In this document: positions 23,030-33,975 of the stretch, piece after piece
Layout of the letters: the number at the start of each line of letters is the position of its first letter
Position numbering within the stretch: position 1 is the stretch's first letter
Source of the DNA: Azadirachta indica
Lineage: Eukaryota > Streptophyta > Magnoliopsida > Sapindales > Meliaceae
Assembly (NCBI GenBank): GCA_022749755.1
Contig: CM040444.1
Span: 8,738,774 to 8,802,773, forward strand
DNA length: 64,000 nt
Direction of reading: 5' to 3'
Notes under the pieces: generated by a model
Database searches by the model: none
The model's input: only the letters and a program-made list of their open reading frames with translations
What the model was told of the DNA's origin: nothing
Made by a program: the position numbers and the translations under genes

Positions 23030-24345
23030 TCTCAAACATAAAGATTATATTGACAAAATATCAAATATCATCAAAACTTATTTAGAATATTAAATTTATT
23101 GACTTAAGTATATATTTAAAATATTTAACAACAATTAACCCTATAGTAATCATTTTTTAATTTATTATAAAAAAATATATCATTAGTATTTACTTTTTTA
23201 TACTTGAAATCGCCATTTCACGTATTATTAAAAGAGTATAACAAAAATAAATATTTATTTTTTATAATTTAATTATTAAAAAAAGATAATTGATAATAAT
23301 TATTAATTTAATTGAAATAATTAAAAAGTTTTATTTGGTGGATAAGAAAATGAAATATGAAAGCAAACAAAAATTCTTTAAGAAATTCTTTATTATGTTA
23401 ATCTTATATTATTATATTATAAAAAATTAATCATTAATAACAAATTGATTATTTTATTTGACATAAGTTTTATTATTTTTATTTATCAAAACTTATTGTT
23501 TTAACTATTAGAAATTATTTAATTTCATTAGTTTTTTATTTTTTTTGCAAATTTCTTTATTAAGAAAATGAATTTAAAGAATTCTAAAATTGATTAAATT
23601 AAAAATTTGTAAATAATTATGGAGGACTTAATTGACTAAATTAAAAAATTATATTTTATATTGTTTTTGTGCCCCAAAATTACCTAACCCATTGGTAAAA
23701 AAAATTCTAATAGTTATGAGTTTTGATTTTGAAATTTTAAATTTTAAATTGAAACTTAATATTAAAATTTAAATTTTGCTTTAAATTTTACCTTAAAATT
23801 TAAAATTTGCTTTAAAATATGATTATAATGTTTCATTCATTATTATAATATTAAATTATTATATTTTAATTGTAATTATTATATACTTCCCATTTTATAT
23901 ATGAGTATGAATATTTAGAACTTTTGGTTAATTTATGATTTAAATGTAATTAGTTATCACTTTTATTTAATTTTTTTGATATATCATTAAAAATTAATAT
24001 ATTTTACTTGTGATTAATAAATAATAATTGATGGTTATTAAATAATGATTGTTATCAATTGATGATTGTTATTAATTATTTTATGAAAAATCAAATATTT
24101 ATTTTTATTATGTTATTTTGATAATATGAGAAAATGGTAATTTCACATATAAAAAATTAATTTACTATAATTAAAAAGATATAATAAATTTGATTTATAT
24201 TATGAGATTTGGTAAAAAAATTTGTAGATATTTTTAAATAATAACTAAAATTGATTTTTAAGTAATAATTAAAATTATAATCGTAGAAACTAATTTTTGT
24301 TAAATACTTTAAATACATATTCAAATCAATAAATTTAATAGAGAA
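23030..24345. repeat. AT-rich foldback (long inverted-repeat) element
   Basis: The sequence at about 23060-23310 reappears reversed and complemented at about 24000-24330: AATTTATTGACTTAAGTATA with its partner in TATTCAAATCAATAAATTTA, and ACAAAAATAAATATTTATTTTT with its partner in ATCAAATATTTATTTTTATT. A smaller hairpin of AAATTTAAATTTTG units occupies 23725-23820. It contains no ORF. Limits are approximate; a non-autonomous foldback DNA transposon is the likely origin. Confidence 0.45.
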
Positions 24346-24363
24346 TTAAAACAAAAAAAGAAA

Positions 24364-25703
24364 AAAAGAAGATATCCAAAATGCTATACAGGTTTTAAGC
24401 CATTAACATAGCAGTTTAGGGAATTAGAGAGAGCTATGGATGTTCCACTCCAAATTGCTACACTAAACACTTTGTGAACCTAAAATAAATTATAAAAGCC
24501 ACTATATTAGAGTTTCTTTTCTTTCAAAAATTTAATAAGTATAATGCATGATTTTCATGGTTTCTTTTCTTTCCAAATCATGTAACTCAAATAATGCAAG
24601 GATTAAGAGAAAACATTAGCTATAGGTGTGAAAATCTCCATTTGTTGACAAAATCACACTTTTCCCTTCTCTAACTTCAATCTCCGACAAAGTCTACTCT
24701 TCAATTTCTCCAATAGAAAACAATACAATTAATTTTTAGAGGAAAAAATTGCTTCAACTTTTCTTAAGGCCCTAATTTTCCAACACTCGCAAATTTTCCG
24801 AAAAGCCTAAGTTTCCAACCAATTTTTCCCCACCTTTCTTTCCCCCTTTTCCTCTTCCTTCTTCTTTTGCCGACTAAAGAAGATGAAAAAAAATATTCCA
24901 TTTCTAATACCTTTTTTTTTTTTAATGAACCTAGAAATGGCCTTTTTAAATTCATAGGCCATTTAACTCTCTTGCATCTAAAACACTTAGCCCAAAGAGT
25001 GAATATAATGGTCCATTTCACTACCACTGTTCACATGCAAAATCACATGATCATTAAACAAAAAGAATTATATAATTTATTATTGTGTAAGATACTTACC
25101 GCCATTGCAAGCCAATGTTGGTTTTGATATTTTCCTTAACAATAAGCGGGGTAAATATGTACTTTTTGATTTAATAGGGGACAAATAGTCGCTTTCCCTT
25201 ATTTAAAAATGGTTAATGTTAGTTGTAATTTTAAGATTATTTTTTCTTAAATCATGTTATTAAAATATTATTAATTTCTAATTGTCCAGGTTGGATGGCA
25301 GGCATGAAAGCATTGACTTCTTTACTCAACCGGGGTAGAAAACATAGTTAATTTTTCACCAAACTCGGGATTAATATATTATATTTATCCAATTGATTCT
25401 CTTATTATTTAAATCTTTTTCTTTTTATATTTGTATATTCTCGCTTCATGGACACCGTTTATTTATTTATTTTTGACTAAAATATTTATCGATACATCAG
25501 CCTAACCTTATTGTTTACAGAGACCCATACACAAGTACCAAAACTTGATTACTCCAACCCAATTCCCTTATTCGGCATCTGTGACAAACAGTCTATTTAT
25601 TCATAAATTATCCTGATATTACTTTAAAAAATAAATAAAAAAAGACACCCGCGCAAAGGTGAATCGATAGAAACTTTAGAAACGTTTGATCAACTCATAA
25701 ATC
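24364..25703. other. Duplicated non-coding flank downstream of BAHD gene 1
   Basis: No gene is supported. The small ORFs on both strands at 24764-25127 lie in pyrimidine-rich low-complexity sequence. The block is repeated at 31944-35602, interrupted there by the element at 32092-33975. It includes the 3' UTR of the BAHD gene and older repeat debris. Confidence 0.45.
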
Positions 25704-27083
25704 TTACGCATGAGAAAGGAGATTAGCTTTTAAGGGACTTGGACCCTTAGAAGCAAATTCAAGAAGCTTTTTATCAAGTTCTAGCCTGGCCATATCTTCC
25801 TCGCCCATGTACACCCATGCTTCAATACCATTTCCTACTCTCGTATCCATGAGAGCGATTAAATTACGAAGATAAGTTAATTCAGCTGCACCACAAAAAC
25901 TCGCCCAAGTAGGCTTTCCCCATACGAAATCAATATCATAAATACCAAAATTGCACCAACTAGTAAATCCAATACTATCAGCTGCACCGGTGAAAGTTTC
26001 TCTTTCATATTTGAGGGCCTCAAGAAATTTGGGTAGCCCACTATCACCTTGTAGGCTACTCACAAAATCGCCATTAAGTTTTGTTATTGCTTCCCTGATT
26101 TGGCTTATTAAACCAGGTAACTCTTCTTCTTTATCTTTGCAGAGGGCGCATGCTCGCCATACAAAATTACCCATCTGATACTCTGAGAATGGAGGTGTGG
26201 CTTTTCGACGCAAATTTACTGCATGGCTAAGCAAGAATGGCTTGGCATCAGTTGAACCAGATCTTACCTTTAAGGCAGTCATTATACATTTGGTAAGCAG
26301 GGCCACTACGGCCTCAACACGTGTTGGATTTTGCACCCAGGAGCTTGTTGCCTTAGCCTTGAGGTTGGCTATTGCCGAGGCATCAAATACAAATCTCCTA
26401 GTGATGAAATTGTCAAATTTCATATACGACGTCAAGAGGACTGACGAGCATACTTGTGTCGGGTAAGCATCATTTGGAGGAAATAAAGACGAAGCATCAA
26501 ACTTGGGACGTATTGCAGCGGCTTCATTATTCCTATTAGCTGTCCCTGCCCAACTCTTGAGAAATGACCCAAATGCTATTCCATCAGCTATCAAATGCGA
26601 AACCCGTACGCCAATGACAATACCCCCACAGGCAAATGTTGTCACTTGTACACCAGTTACATAATTTTCTGAAGATTCAGTACTGATCGGTTTGCCACCA
26701 TGAGGAACGAATTTAGCAGCCAAATCAGTGTCAGGATGGTTAAGAAATTCTTTGAGAGCACTTTTAACTTGGCCTCTTACAAAATAAATCCCCTTGTCGT
26801 TGCATTCAATGGAATCAAAGCCTTTTAACGTTCCTGCAAATGGATAAAAGAGAGATAGGGTTTCTGATAAAGATTGCTTTAGCAATTGCAATCTTATGTT
26901 GACAATATGATCAATATCTGTTGGGGAATGGTTGCCGTCTTGGTTCGGGGGATAGTAGAGAAGCAGAGGATAATAGGCGGTAGGAGCATACAGATCCAAG
27001 AGAGAGAGCTTGTGGTTTATGAGGTGATGCAGTGTTGGTAAAGACGGTTTGATATACTCTTCAGAAATTATTTCAACCTCCAT
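25704..27083 (-). CDS. BAHD acyltransferase, vinorine-synthase-like (copy 1)
   Basis: BAHD enzymes transfer an acyl group from acyl-CoA to an alcohol or amine of a specialised metabolite, usually in the cytosol. This intronless ORF encodes 459 residues, the usual family length. The catalytic motif HXXXD is present as HLIAD (about residues 163-167), and the SLFYPFAG and NFVWRACAL blocks are in place. The structural motif DFGWG reads DFVWG (about 385-389), a Gly-to-Val change not shared by the neighbouring copy. The ATG at 27081-27083 begins MEVEIISEEYIKPS, the normal start of this clade, and no signal peptide is seen. The substrate cannot be read from sequence; relatives acetylate alkaloids, terpenoids and limonoids. 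It is a paralogue of 35603-36985. The altered motif makes normal activity uncertain, although the frame is intact. Confidence 0.93.
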   Translation of the reverse strand: MEVEIISEEYIKPSLPTLHHLINHKLSLLDLYAPTAYYPLLLYYPPNQDGNHSPTDIDHIVNIRLQLLKQSLSETLSLFYPFAGTLKGFDSIECNDKGIYFVRGQVKSALKEFLNHPDTDLAAKFVPHGGKPISTESSENYVTGVQVTTFACGGIVIGVRVSHLIADGIAFGSFLKSWAGTANRNNEAAAIRPKFDASSLFPPNDAYPTQVCSSVLLTSYMKFDNFITRRFVFDASAIANLKAKATSSWVQNPTRVEAVVALLTKCIMTALKVRSGSTDAKPFLLSHAVNLRRKATPPFSEYQMGNFVWRACALCKDKEEELPGLISQIREAITKLNGDFVSSLQGDSGLPKFLEALKYERETFTGAADSIGFTSWCNFGIYDIDFVWGKPTWASFCGAAELTYLRNLIALMDTRVGNGIEAWVYMGEEDMARLELDKKLLEFASKGPSPLKANLLSHA

Positions 27084-28650
27084 TTTTCTTGATTTCTAAT
27101 TTTCAAGAGCTTCCCATCAAAGAAGCTAGTGACGGATAACAATTAGCTAACAAGTGAGAATTACATATTTGTTCTTCAATAGTTTGCAATTGTAAGTTTT
27201 CGCAAGATTCCTCAATAATATCTTATTATCGTCAGATTATTACGAGGGTATTCAAGTCTCCCAGTTTTTCTTGTTTTAGATTTTATAATAGACTTAAATA
27301 ATGCAGATCCGATAAATCATGTTAAATTTTGTAAATATTTATTATTCACTTAATCAATGTCATTTTTTTAATTTGCAAAATGTAAAATAATGCATTTTTT
27401 TTTTAAAATATTTATTATTGTGATATGATTTTTCACCTCTCTCTTCCATTTTTTTTTATATTTTCTCGATCTAACTTGATCGTCGAAAGATTTTTACTAA
27501 TAATACTACCGGGGGCTCTTGATCAATTTCGGTAATATTTATACCTACTTTCAAATATGTAATATTTGAAAGCCCATGTCGATAGGCGAATCAGTCAAGG
27601 ATACCGATGTGGAGCCTGCGACCATCATACCGTAGACGCTTTACCCACCTTGTTGACCAAAAAATACTTGCGGATTGTCATTTACTAACATGGCACCCAC
27701 TTGTGGCGTGGAAAATTTTCAGCATCAATAATTTGAATGTCCGAGCATGCTATCAATTCATTAAATCATTAATTGAGTTAGTCATTTGAGACACATTTTA
27801 GTATTCATGTATCAAACTGACCCATAAAAATAAATAAATGAAGTCTAGACACGGCATTGCGACTTTGATACTATATATTTATTAATTGTAAAATCTAAAT
27901 ATTCAACTAAGTATTAATCTGATTGGATACTGTTAGATTAAAAGTCACAATCTGTTTGCTAATAAAATTTTGGTTCTTTCACTTCTGTGGATTATATGAA
28001 ACCACCCAACATTGTTTGGCCTACCAAGGCTGACAATATCATGACAGGTACTGTGTTGTTTCCAGTATAGGCCATAAGTATTAAATACAACATAGATTAC
28101 GAAAAACTGAAAAGCATTGACCTCTTCATGGCTTTCCTTGAAAAGGATGTAGACCTTTTCATTCAATTAAAATTTATTCTCTATATCTATATATTAATAC
28201 ATTTTTAAAACATAGAATATCATTATTTTCTAAAAGCATTTTTTAGAAAAAATAAATTGTGAGGTATTTATACTGAAAATTTTCTTATTATTAGAGAAAG
28301 AGCTCTCATATTCGGTCCTCCTGTTTATATATGAGTGACTGCTGTATAATAAGCCACTGGGAATTGCACGCGTCTTCCTTGCTGCAACTCCTCCCCCTTT
28401 TCTCTTCCTTCAATGGCTTATTGTCATTGCTTCTTCTTCGTTAAATCAAATACCCAATGTACATGTTTCCTTCAATAATCGTTTCTTCACAACAAACAGG
28501 TATTTTTCTTTATTCTTTGAATATTATTACTAAGGTTAATTGAATTTTGTTCTATACTCTGCTTGTCAGCAGTATGCCGTTTACATGGGAAGTAGTACTT
28601 CAAATAGAGAAGATGTTGGCTCATTTACAGTTATTATCTTCAGTTATTCC
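27084..28650. other. 5' flank of BAHD gene 1 and old LTR debris
   Basis: The first 45 bases upstream of the ATG match the same region of copy 2 and probably hold the 5' UTR. 27440-27760 (CTCGATCTAACTTGATCGTC, GATGTGGAGCCTGCGACCA, ACGCTTTACCCACCTTGTTG) reads like the end of a gypsy LTR and leader; it is shared with 39600-39960, so it predates the duplication. 28300-28650 is less AT-rich; a possible short exon with a splice-donor-like AAG|GTTATA lies at 28568-28653, but I recognise no family. Confidence 0.45.
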
Positions 28651-30060
28651 AAGGTTATATATCGCTTTTTCTTTGTGATGAACAAACATCGATTATCATC
28701 ATATATCATCATTGATGTGCAAATTTTAAATGCTCATAAGTGCACGAATTATTAATAGTTGATGATAAGTTCATTTCGAGATTGATCTCTTGCGAAATTG
28801 TAATGGTTTAAATTTTTCTTATTTCGTGTTAATTACTAATTTTAACAAATATAAAATCGTAAATACTTTAATGTAATCAAATGACAATTTCAGATTATTC
28901 CAAATGAAGTGATTAAATAGATAAATTACAAGCACCTGAAAACAATGAAATTGCTTTGAATTCAATGAAATTATATGAGAGTTGGCTAGTTATTTAATCT
29001 GGTATTGAAATATTAAGTGAATTAAACAACCATTATAAAATTAAAATTATTGGTTTTTCTACTAAAGTTAGAGAATTCCTATGATCATGGTAATCCTTAC
29101 TTACAATTAATTAAATATATCATTGATATGAGACTTCTACTTAATTGATTGTATTATTACAAGAAAATTATTTAACTATTTAAATCAAACCAACTAAATG
29201 GATTCAATTTAAATACTTGTTCAAAAGAACTTAATTAAAGTAAGATGATTTTCTAACACCTTAATTCTCAAATTAATTTCAATCACAAATAATAGATAGT
29301 AAATTCACAATAAATAATCAAAATTATACAGATCAATGAATAAAAAATAATCTCAACGTATAATTATTCACATTTCACAAAATATTCAATACCATTTCAA
29401 TAACAAAGTCAAACTCCCAAAATATGTTTACACTTCAATTCTTAAATTTAAAGTTATGAATCTAATTACAAAAGTTCTAAATATATTTGAAAAACAAACA
29501 AATTCAAAGAAAGCTTCTCTTTTGAAGGTTCACCACCAAGTTTTGAAGATGATGATAATTCTGCCCAGTAAGAATATTCTCCTCTTCAATCCAGCAATCC
29601 TCCCCCTCTAATGGAAAACTCACTCTTTAGAAAATACTCTTATTCATCAAATATTTTCTCAATTCGTTCTCAGCAAAGCAACATCTCCCAAGGAAACCCC
29701 TTTTACTCATTTGGTCAATAATTTATTCAAAATTCACTCTCATATGTTAAAGAAAGTCTGTCTTTTAGTTGTCTCATTTTTAACTGAAATTTCGACCCTT
29801 AAAACTTCATCATTTGATTTATTTTTAAAATATAGAGTTGTAAATCATTATGTCTAATTTTCAAATTATTTTGCTTTACCCAAATACGAGTATTGAGGAT
29901 ACAGTTATGCTAGAAAATACAGATTATGTTCAAAAAATACGAGTCTTCCAATATCTTGAGTTTGTTTTTCGATTTTTTACAACAATTCCTACAAGTAATA
30001 AAAAGAAGGTTAAAGTAATGTTTTAGAAAGAATATCTCTAATCCACCATTATAAACATTC
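28651..30060 (-). repeat. Probable gypsy LTR remnant, minus orientation
   Basis: Read on the minus strand, the interval ends near 28730 with a stretch (AGATCAATCTCGAAATGAAC..AATTCGTGCACTTATGAGC) that resembles the U5 end of Athila or Tat LTRs, comparable to 240-306 of this window. The upstream part has the long AT-rich character of such LTRs. I see no partner LTR, PBS or coding sequence, so a solo LTR is likely. It is absent from duplication unit 2, so it may be a later insertion. Confidence 0.4.
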
Positions 30061-30768
30061 TTTTAAGGGCCTTCTCCACCATGCTTAATGACGAAGAAGC
30101 TTCTCTACTCTCTGGTATAAATGCTTATTAAGGAATAATAATGCATGGAAAATATTAGTCTGAATGCACTTGCACACATATACATATATAAAGTAATGTT
30201 GGATTTTTTTAGTCTTTTAAACTTTTTTTTTTTTTATTTATGAAAATTGAGGAAACATCTGTGAATTTAATTATTATAGAGCTATTGTTAATAACTTTTT
30301 AAAATTATATACAAAATTATCATGGCCAATCAATTGACTTATTACAATTCAATTCATAGAGCTTCTATTCCTCGAAATATGATTTATCACAAATTTACTT
30401 GGATGCTCAAATTGTAGGTTCTACATTAATATTAGTTGTGTTTGATCAATTTATTTTATACCTCTATATTAATATCACATTTCGTCATCTAATGCTAATT
30501 AATAAATTTTTAAATTGTAAGAAAGAGGTCCCTATTTTTTTTTTTCGTAAGAATTTTATATGATTCTTTCCTTTAACCTTTTGAAACTCTAATACTAATA
30601 AAATTCTGATGATGATTTGAATTTATTCGGGCCATTTTGGATTTGTATAAGTTGTTAGGATATTTTATTAAATTGGGTCCCTAGCCGAAAACGAATGTCA
30701 ACTTGTGGGCTAATCTTAAGGCATCTACCTTCTATTTTTTATTTCTAATTCTCGCCATGGCCTAATCT
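30061..30768. other. Non-coding spacer
   Basis: No gene visible. 30690-30768 matches 50711-50795 beyond copia 4 and is the last part of duplication unit 1 before the CACTA-like insertion. Confidence 0.4.
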
Positions 30769-31143
30769 AACTACAAGAAAAAGCCCTTTTTGAGGCTGAA
30801 AAAATCAGCCACAAAACAATATACATTCAGCCGCAAAAGAGGTTTCTGTTGCCGAATTGCAGTCATTTGCAACCAAATTGCATTGGCTATAATAAGTCCT
30901 GATGTAAAATTTTTTTTGCTATTTGTGAATTATTTTAACAATTGCAAAAGTATTTGTGGTCAATTTTGTGACCCATTTGTATCGGCCACAAAAAGTTCTT
31001 ACGGTCCATTTTGTGACCGATATATAATGGCTGCAAACAATTAAAAAAATTATATTTTTTCTATATGCCCAAGCACATGACCCAAAACCTCTGTGTGTGC
31101 CTAGAGGGTCCCAAAGACCGAAAGGTGAGATTATATTTAATTC
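30769..31143 (+). mobile_element. CACTA-type DNA transposon end
   Basis: ACTACAAGAAAAAGCCC at 30771-30787 is one base from the standard plant CACTACAAGAAAA terminal repeat. Short repeats built on GCCACAAA and TTTGTGGC or TTTTGTGACC recur through 30810-31030, as in CACTA subterminal regions. The duplicate at 50711-50850 lacks this block: there CCTAATCTA is followed at once by CTCCATATGGACTTG, whose counterpart here begins near 31145. The second terminus is degraded. The ORFs on both strands are subterminal-repeat artefacts. Confidence 0.5.
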
Positions 31144-31225
31144 TTTTTCCATATGACTTGGAACTTATATTTTTCTTTTTACTACTAGCATTCTAAAATT
31201 TAACAATTAAAATCAAATTTCGTGT

Positions 31226-31226
<1 letters not shown>

Positions 31227-31257
<31 letters not shown>
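31227..31257. repeat. (TAA)n microsatellite
   Basis: About ten perfect TAA units. Confidence 0.95.
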
Positions 31258-31258
<1 letters not shown>

Positions 31259-31943
31259 TATGATTCAAGTCTGCTACACCTCCAATTTTGAAAAATATTT
31301 AATAGTAAGTCTATTAGCATCGTTAAGTCAATGCAATAAAAAATATTTTCTTATAGTAAGCAAACATTTTATCAAAAATAAAAGAACATATTTAGAACCA
31401 ATGTTAGTAAGAATAATTTATCACAACTTAAAAAATATAAAGAAATAATAAGTCTAAAATGACGTTATTTTAATAAAACAGTGAACAAATTATGATTAAA
31501 ATTTAAGCATGATTTACTTGCAACAATTTAAATTCTAGAATACATAAGAAAATTATTACATAAGTGTGTATATATATTTTTCACTCACCAAGGTAAGGGT
31601 GCTCAACCTAGTTATTCTAAGTCCTTGGTTTGATTAACGATTGAGGTTCCACCTAAACCAAGAAAACAATATGTTTAGTAATGTAAATGTTCTTGCAATA
31701 GCTTATAGCCCTCCATAAATAATATACACAATAAAGTCAATGAAATTAGACTCTTCTTATTATACCTTACTTATCTATATTAAAAACGACCTCTGTAAAA
31801 CTTTTCAAAAGATCTAAACCAATCTATGTTACTAATATTTTTATCCATAAGCCAAAGCTCCGCTAACCAATCTCAAGAACATTAAATTCATCTTATAATG
31901 TTGATAAACCTAATCTTCTAACTAATTCAATTAAGAGAATTAA
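31258..31943. other. Non-coding spacer between duplication units
   Basis: AT-rich; the 62-codon ORF at 31260-31448 has no recognisable features. Nothing else is visible. Confidence 0.4.
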
Positions 31944-32299
31944 AAAAAAAAAAGGAAAAAGGCTCCAAATTACTATATGGGTTTTGAGCCATTGACATAT
32001 CAATTCAGGGAATTGGTGAGGGCTATAGGTGTTCCCCTCCAAATCGCTACGTCGAACACTTTGTGGCCGTAAAATAAATTATAAAGGGAAAATACCAAAT
32101 TTTCCCTTAATTTATTAGCTTTGTATTAGTTACACCACTATTATTTCCCAACTACCATTTACACCTCTAACCTTTTTTTTTTATTTTGCCCTTCGGTTTA
32201 AATAATAATTTTAGCATAAATCGAGTGGAATTGAACCCATAGTTTGAACAAGAATAATTTTTTTTTTAAATTACAAAAAAAATAGGTTTTTAGTGGGAG

Positions 32300-32362
32300 T
32301 TGAACATAAGAACTATGTAAGAAATACAAATGTCTTAACCATTACACCAATTCAATTATATC
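32300..32362 (-). other. tRNA-like segment in the left arm
   Basis: The minus strand reads GGTGTAATGGTTAAGAC (A-box-like) followed about 30 bases later by ATGTTCAACTCCCAC (B-box-like), the spacing of a tRNA gene with the internal RNA polymerase III promoter. No good cloverleaf is formed, so it is a degenerate tRNA-derived sequence, not a tRNA gene. Confidence 0.45.
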
Positions 32363-32974
32363 GATAATATGTACAATGCTTACTAAATAAGCATTTTCAA
32401 ATACGTATATAATAACTATTAAGAATAAAAATTGTTTTAACTATTTTTTTAAATGTAAGGAAAGTTTTAATTAATATAAAAATAAAATAATATTTTAATG
32501 ATTATAAATAATTTTATTATTAGTTTAATTTGAATTTATAATATCTCATATAATAATTTTATTTTTTATATAAATAATAATTTTGCTTTTTTATATATGT
32601 AATTAGTCTGAAGTGATTATTATTTAAAATAATAATAATAACTTTAAATTTGAATTATTTTAATGATTATAAAATTAGTTTTAAATTATTACATCTTTTA
32701 TATTAAATAATAAAAAGTAAAATAATAATAAAATTATTTATAATCATTAAAAAATTTATTATTATTTATAATTAAATTTTAATTTATTACAATTACATCT
32801 TTTATCTTAAAATCTTTCAAATTAAAATAATAATAAAAATTATTTATAATCATTAAAATATTTATTTTTTATTTTTATTTAATTTTTAAATTATTACAAC
32901 TTTTATATTAATTAAAACTTTTGTTACATTTTAAAAAAATTAGTTAAAAATATTTTTATTCTTAAAAATATTAG

Positions 32975-33720
32975 GTCCCTAAGATTTGGCTTAATGTACT
33001 GATTAATTCTAATAGTTTTAAAAATATCCTCGTAAGTCTCAATTTATTTTAAAGTGACAGTTATAAACCTATTAGTAATAGTTATTTAACAAAAAATATT
33101 ATTAAATCTGTAAAATTTAATAAAGTAAAATACATTTATCAGACATATATTAATAATATAAATACAATATTATTTTATAGTTTATTAATAATACGATATT
33201 TATGAATAAATCATAAATTTACATATTTTATAAATAATATAAATAATACTTGTTAATATATTATAATTAAAATATAAATTTATTTATGATTTATTTTATT
33301 TATTTTTTAATACTTAATTCATTTCAAATTGTTAAAAAATAAATCATATATAAATAAAATATACCATAGTACAATATTTTATGAGTGTACTACAATTTAT
33401 ATTGTGTTTAGCTAAAATATGTTGTATATTTAATATATATATACATATATGACAGAATAAAATATAAAATATATTATTTATAATATGTGTAATTTTATAC
33501 TATATTTAAATATTATATTATTAATGCACTATTTATTAATGTATTTTTTGATAAATATATTATATTTTGTCAAATTTGAAAGATTTAATAATAATTTTTG
33601 TCGAATAACTATCATTAATAGGGGATAATCGTTATTTTAAAATAAATTGGGGTTTATGCGGATATTTTTTAGACCATTAGCATTAATCAGTACATTAAAA
33701 CAATCCTTAGAAGCTTACAT
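32975..33720. repeat. Foldback element nested in the 1.9 kb element
   Basis: TTAATGTACTGATTAAT occurs at 32991-33007 and its near-complement ATTAATCAGTACATTAA at 33682-33698; arms of about 190 bases are inverted copies. A related copy lies at 37175-37862. Non-coding and AT-rich. Confidence 0.55.
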
Positions 33721-33787
33721 GTCCTTTTCCTTATCATATATGTGTTTGAAAATGCTTATATAGTGAGTATTGTATATACTAATAAAA

Positions 33788-33850
33788 TTGATTTGGTATG
33801 GTGGTTAAAGCATTTATATTTCTTACATAATTCTCAAGTTTGATTTTCAC
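33788..33850 (+). other. tRNA-like segment in the right arm
   Basis: GGTATGGTGGTTAAAGCA resembles a tRNA A box and CAAGTTTGATTTTCAC a B box. It is the inverted counterpart of 32300-32362, so both arms carry the same tRNA-derived sequence. Confidence 0.45.
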
Positions 33851-33975
33851 TAAAAACTTATACTTTTGCATTTTTAAAAAAACCAATTCTTGTTCAAATT
33901 ATTGTTTCGATTCGGTTTGATAAGTAATAAGGGTACAATTGGTACAAGCGAATAAATCAAGAAAAAATTTGGTAT

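Larger units (their letters stand above)
24360..31160. repeat. Tandem duplication, unit 1 (contains BAHD gene 1)
   Basis: 24364-28290 aligns with 31944-41470 once insertions in the second copy are skipped: the AAGCCATTAACATAGCAGTT block (24403) with AAGCCATTGACATATCAATT-like sequence (31988), the BAHD genes, and the AGTCTAGACACGGCATTGCG block (27842 and 40091). Matching also resumes at 30690-30768 with 50711-50795, on the far side of copia 4. The 28300-30680 part has no partner in unit 2. Confidence 0.75.
32092..33975. mobile_element. 1.9 kb non-coding element with long inverted terminal repeats carrying tRNA-like arms
   Basis: The ends are inverted copies: GAAAATACCAAATTTTCCCTTAATTTATT at the left (given as two parts, GAAAATACCAAATTTTCC at 32095 and TTAATTTATT at 32113) and its reverse complement, AAATCAAGAAAAAATTTGG then TATTTTC, ending at 33975. 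Similarity continues inward for about 300 bases. It is absent from the equivalent place in duplication unit 1 (after AAATAAATTATAAA, 24484-24497). TAAAGG occurs on both flanks, a possible target duplication. Each arm contains a tRNA-like segment (32300-32362 minus; 33788-33850 plus). There is no ORF, so any movement depended on another element. Confidence 0.7.

Noticed and set aside
24764..25127. Overlapping 86-87 codon ORFs on both strands
   Set aside because: Low-complexity Lys and Arg or Phe-rich translation; the duplicate at 34.2-34.5 kb does not keep the frame.
26197..26466. Plus-strand ORFs within the BAHD genes (also 25951-26178, 36099-36368, 36497-36730)
   Set aside because: Antisense shadows of the conserved BAHD coding frames; they have no start context or family resemblance of their own.
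30790..31152. ORFs of 84 and 77 codons with repeated CGQFCDPF-like segments
   Set aside because: Produced by subterminal repeats of the CACTA-type element.
31227..31257. Regular short repeats considered as a CRISPR-like array
   Set aside because: A simple TAA microsatellite without spacers, in a eukaryotic genome.
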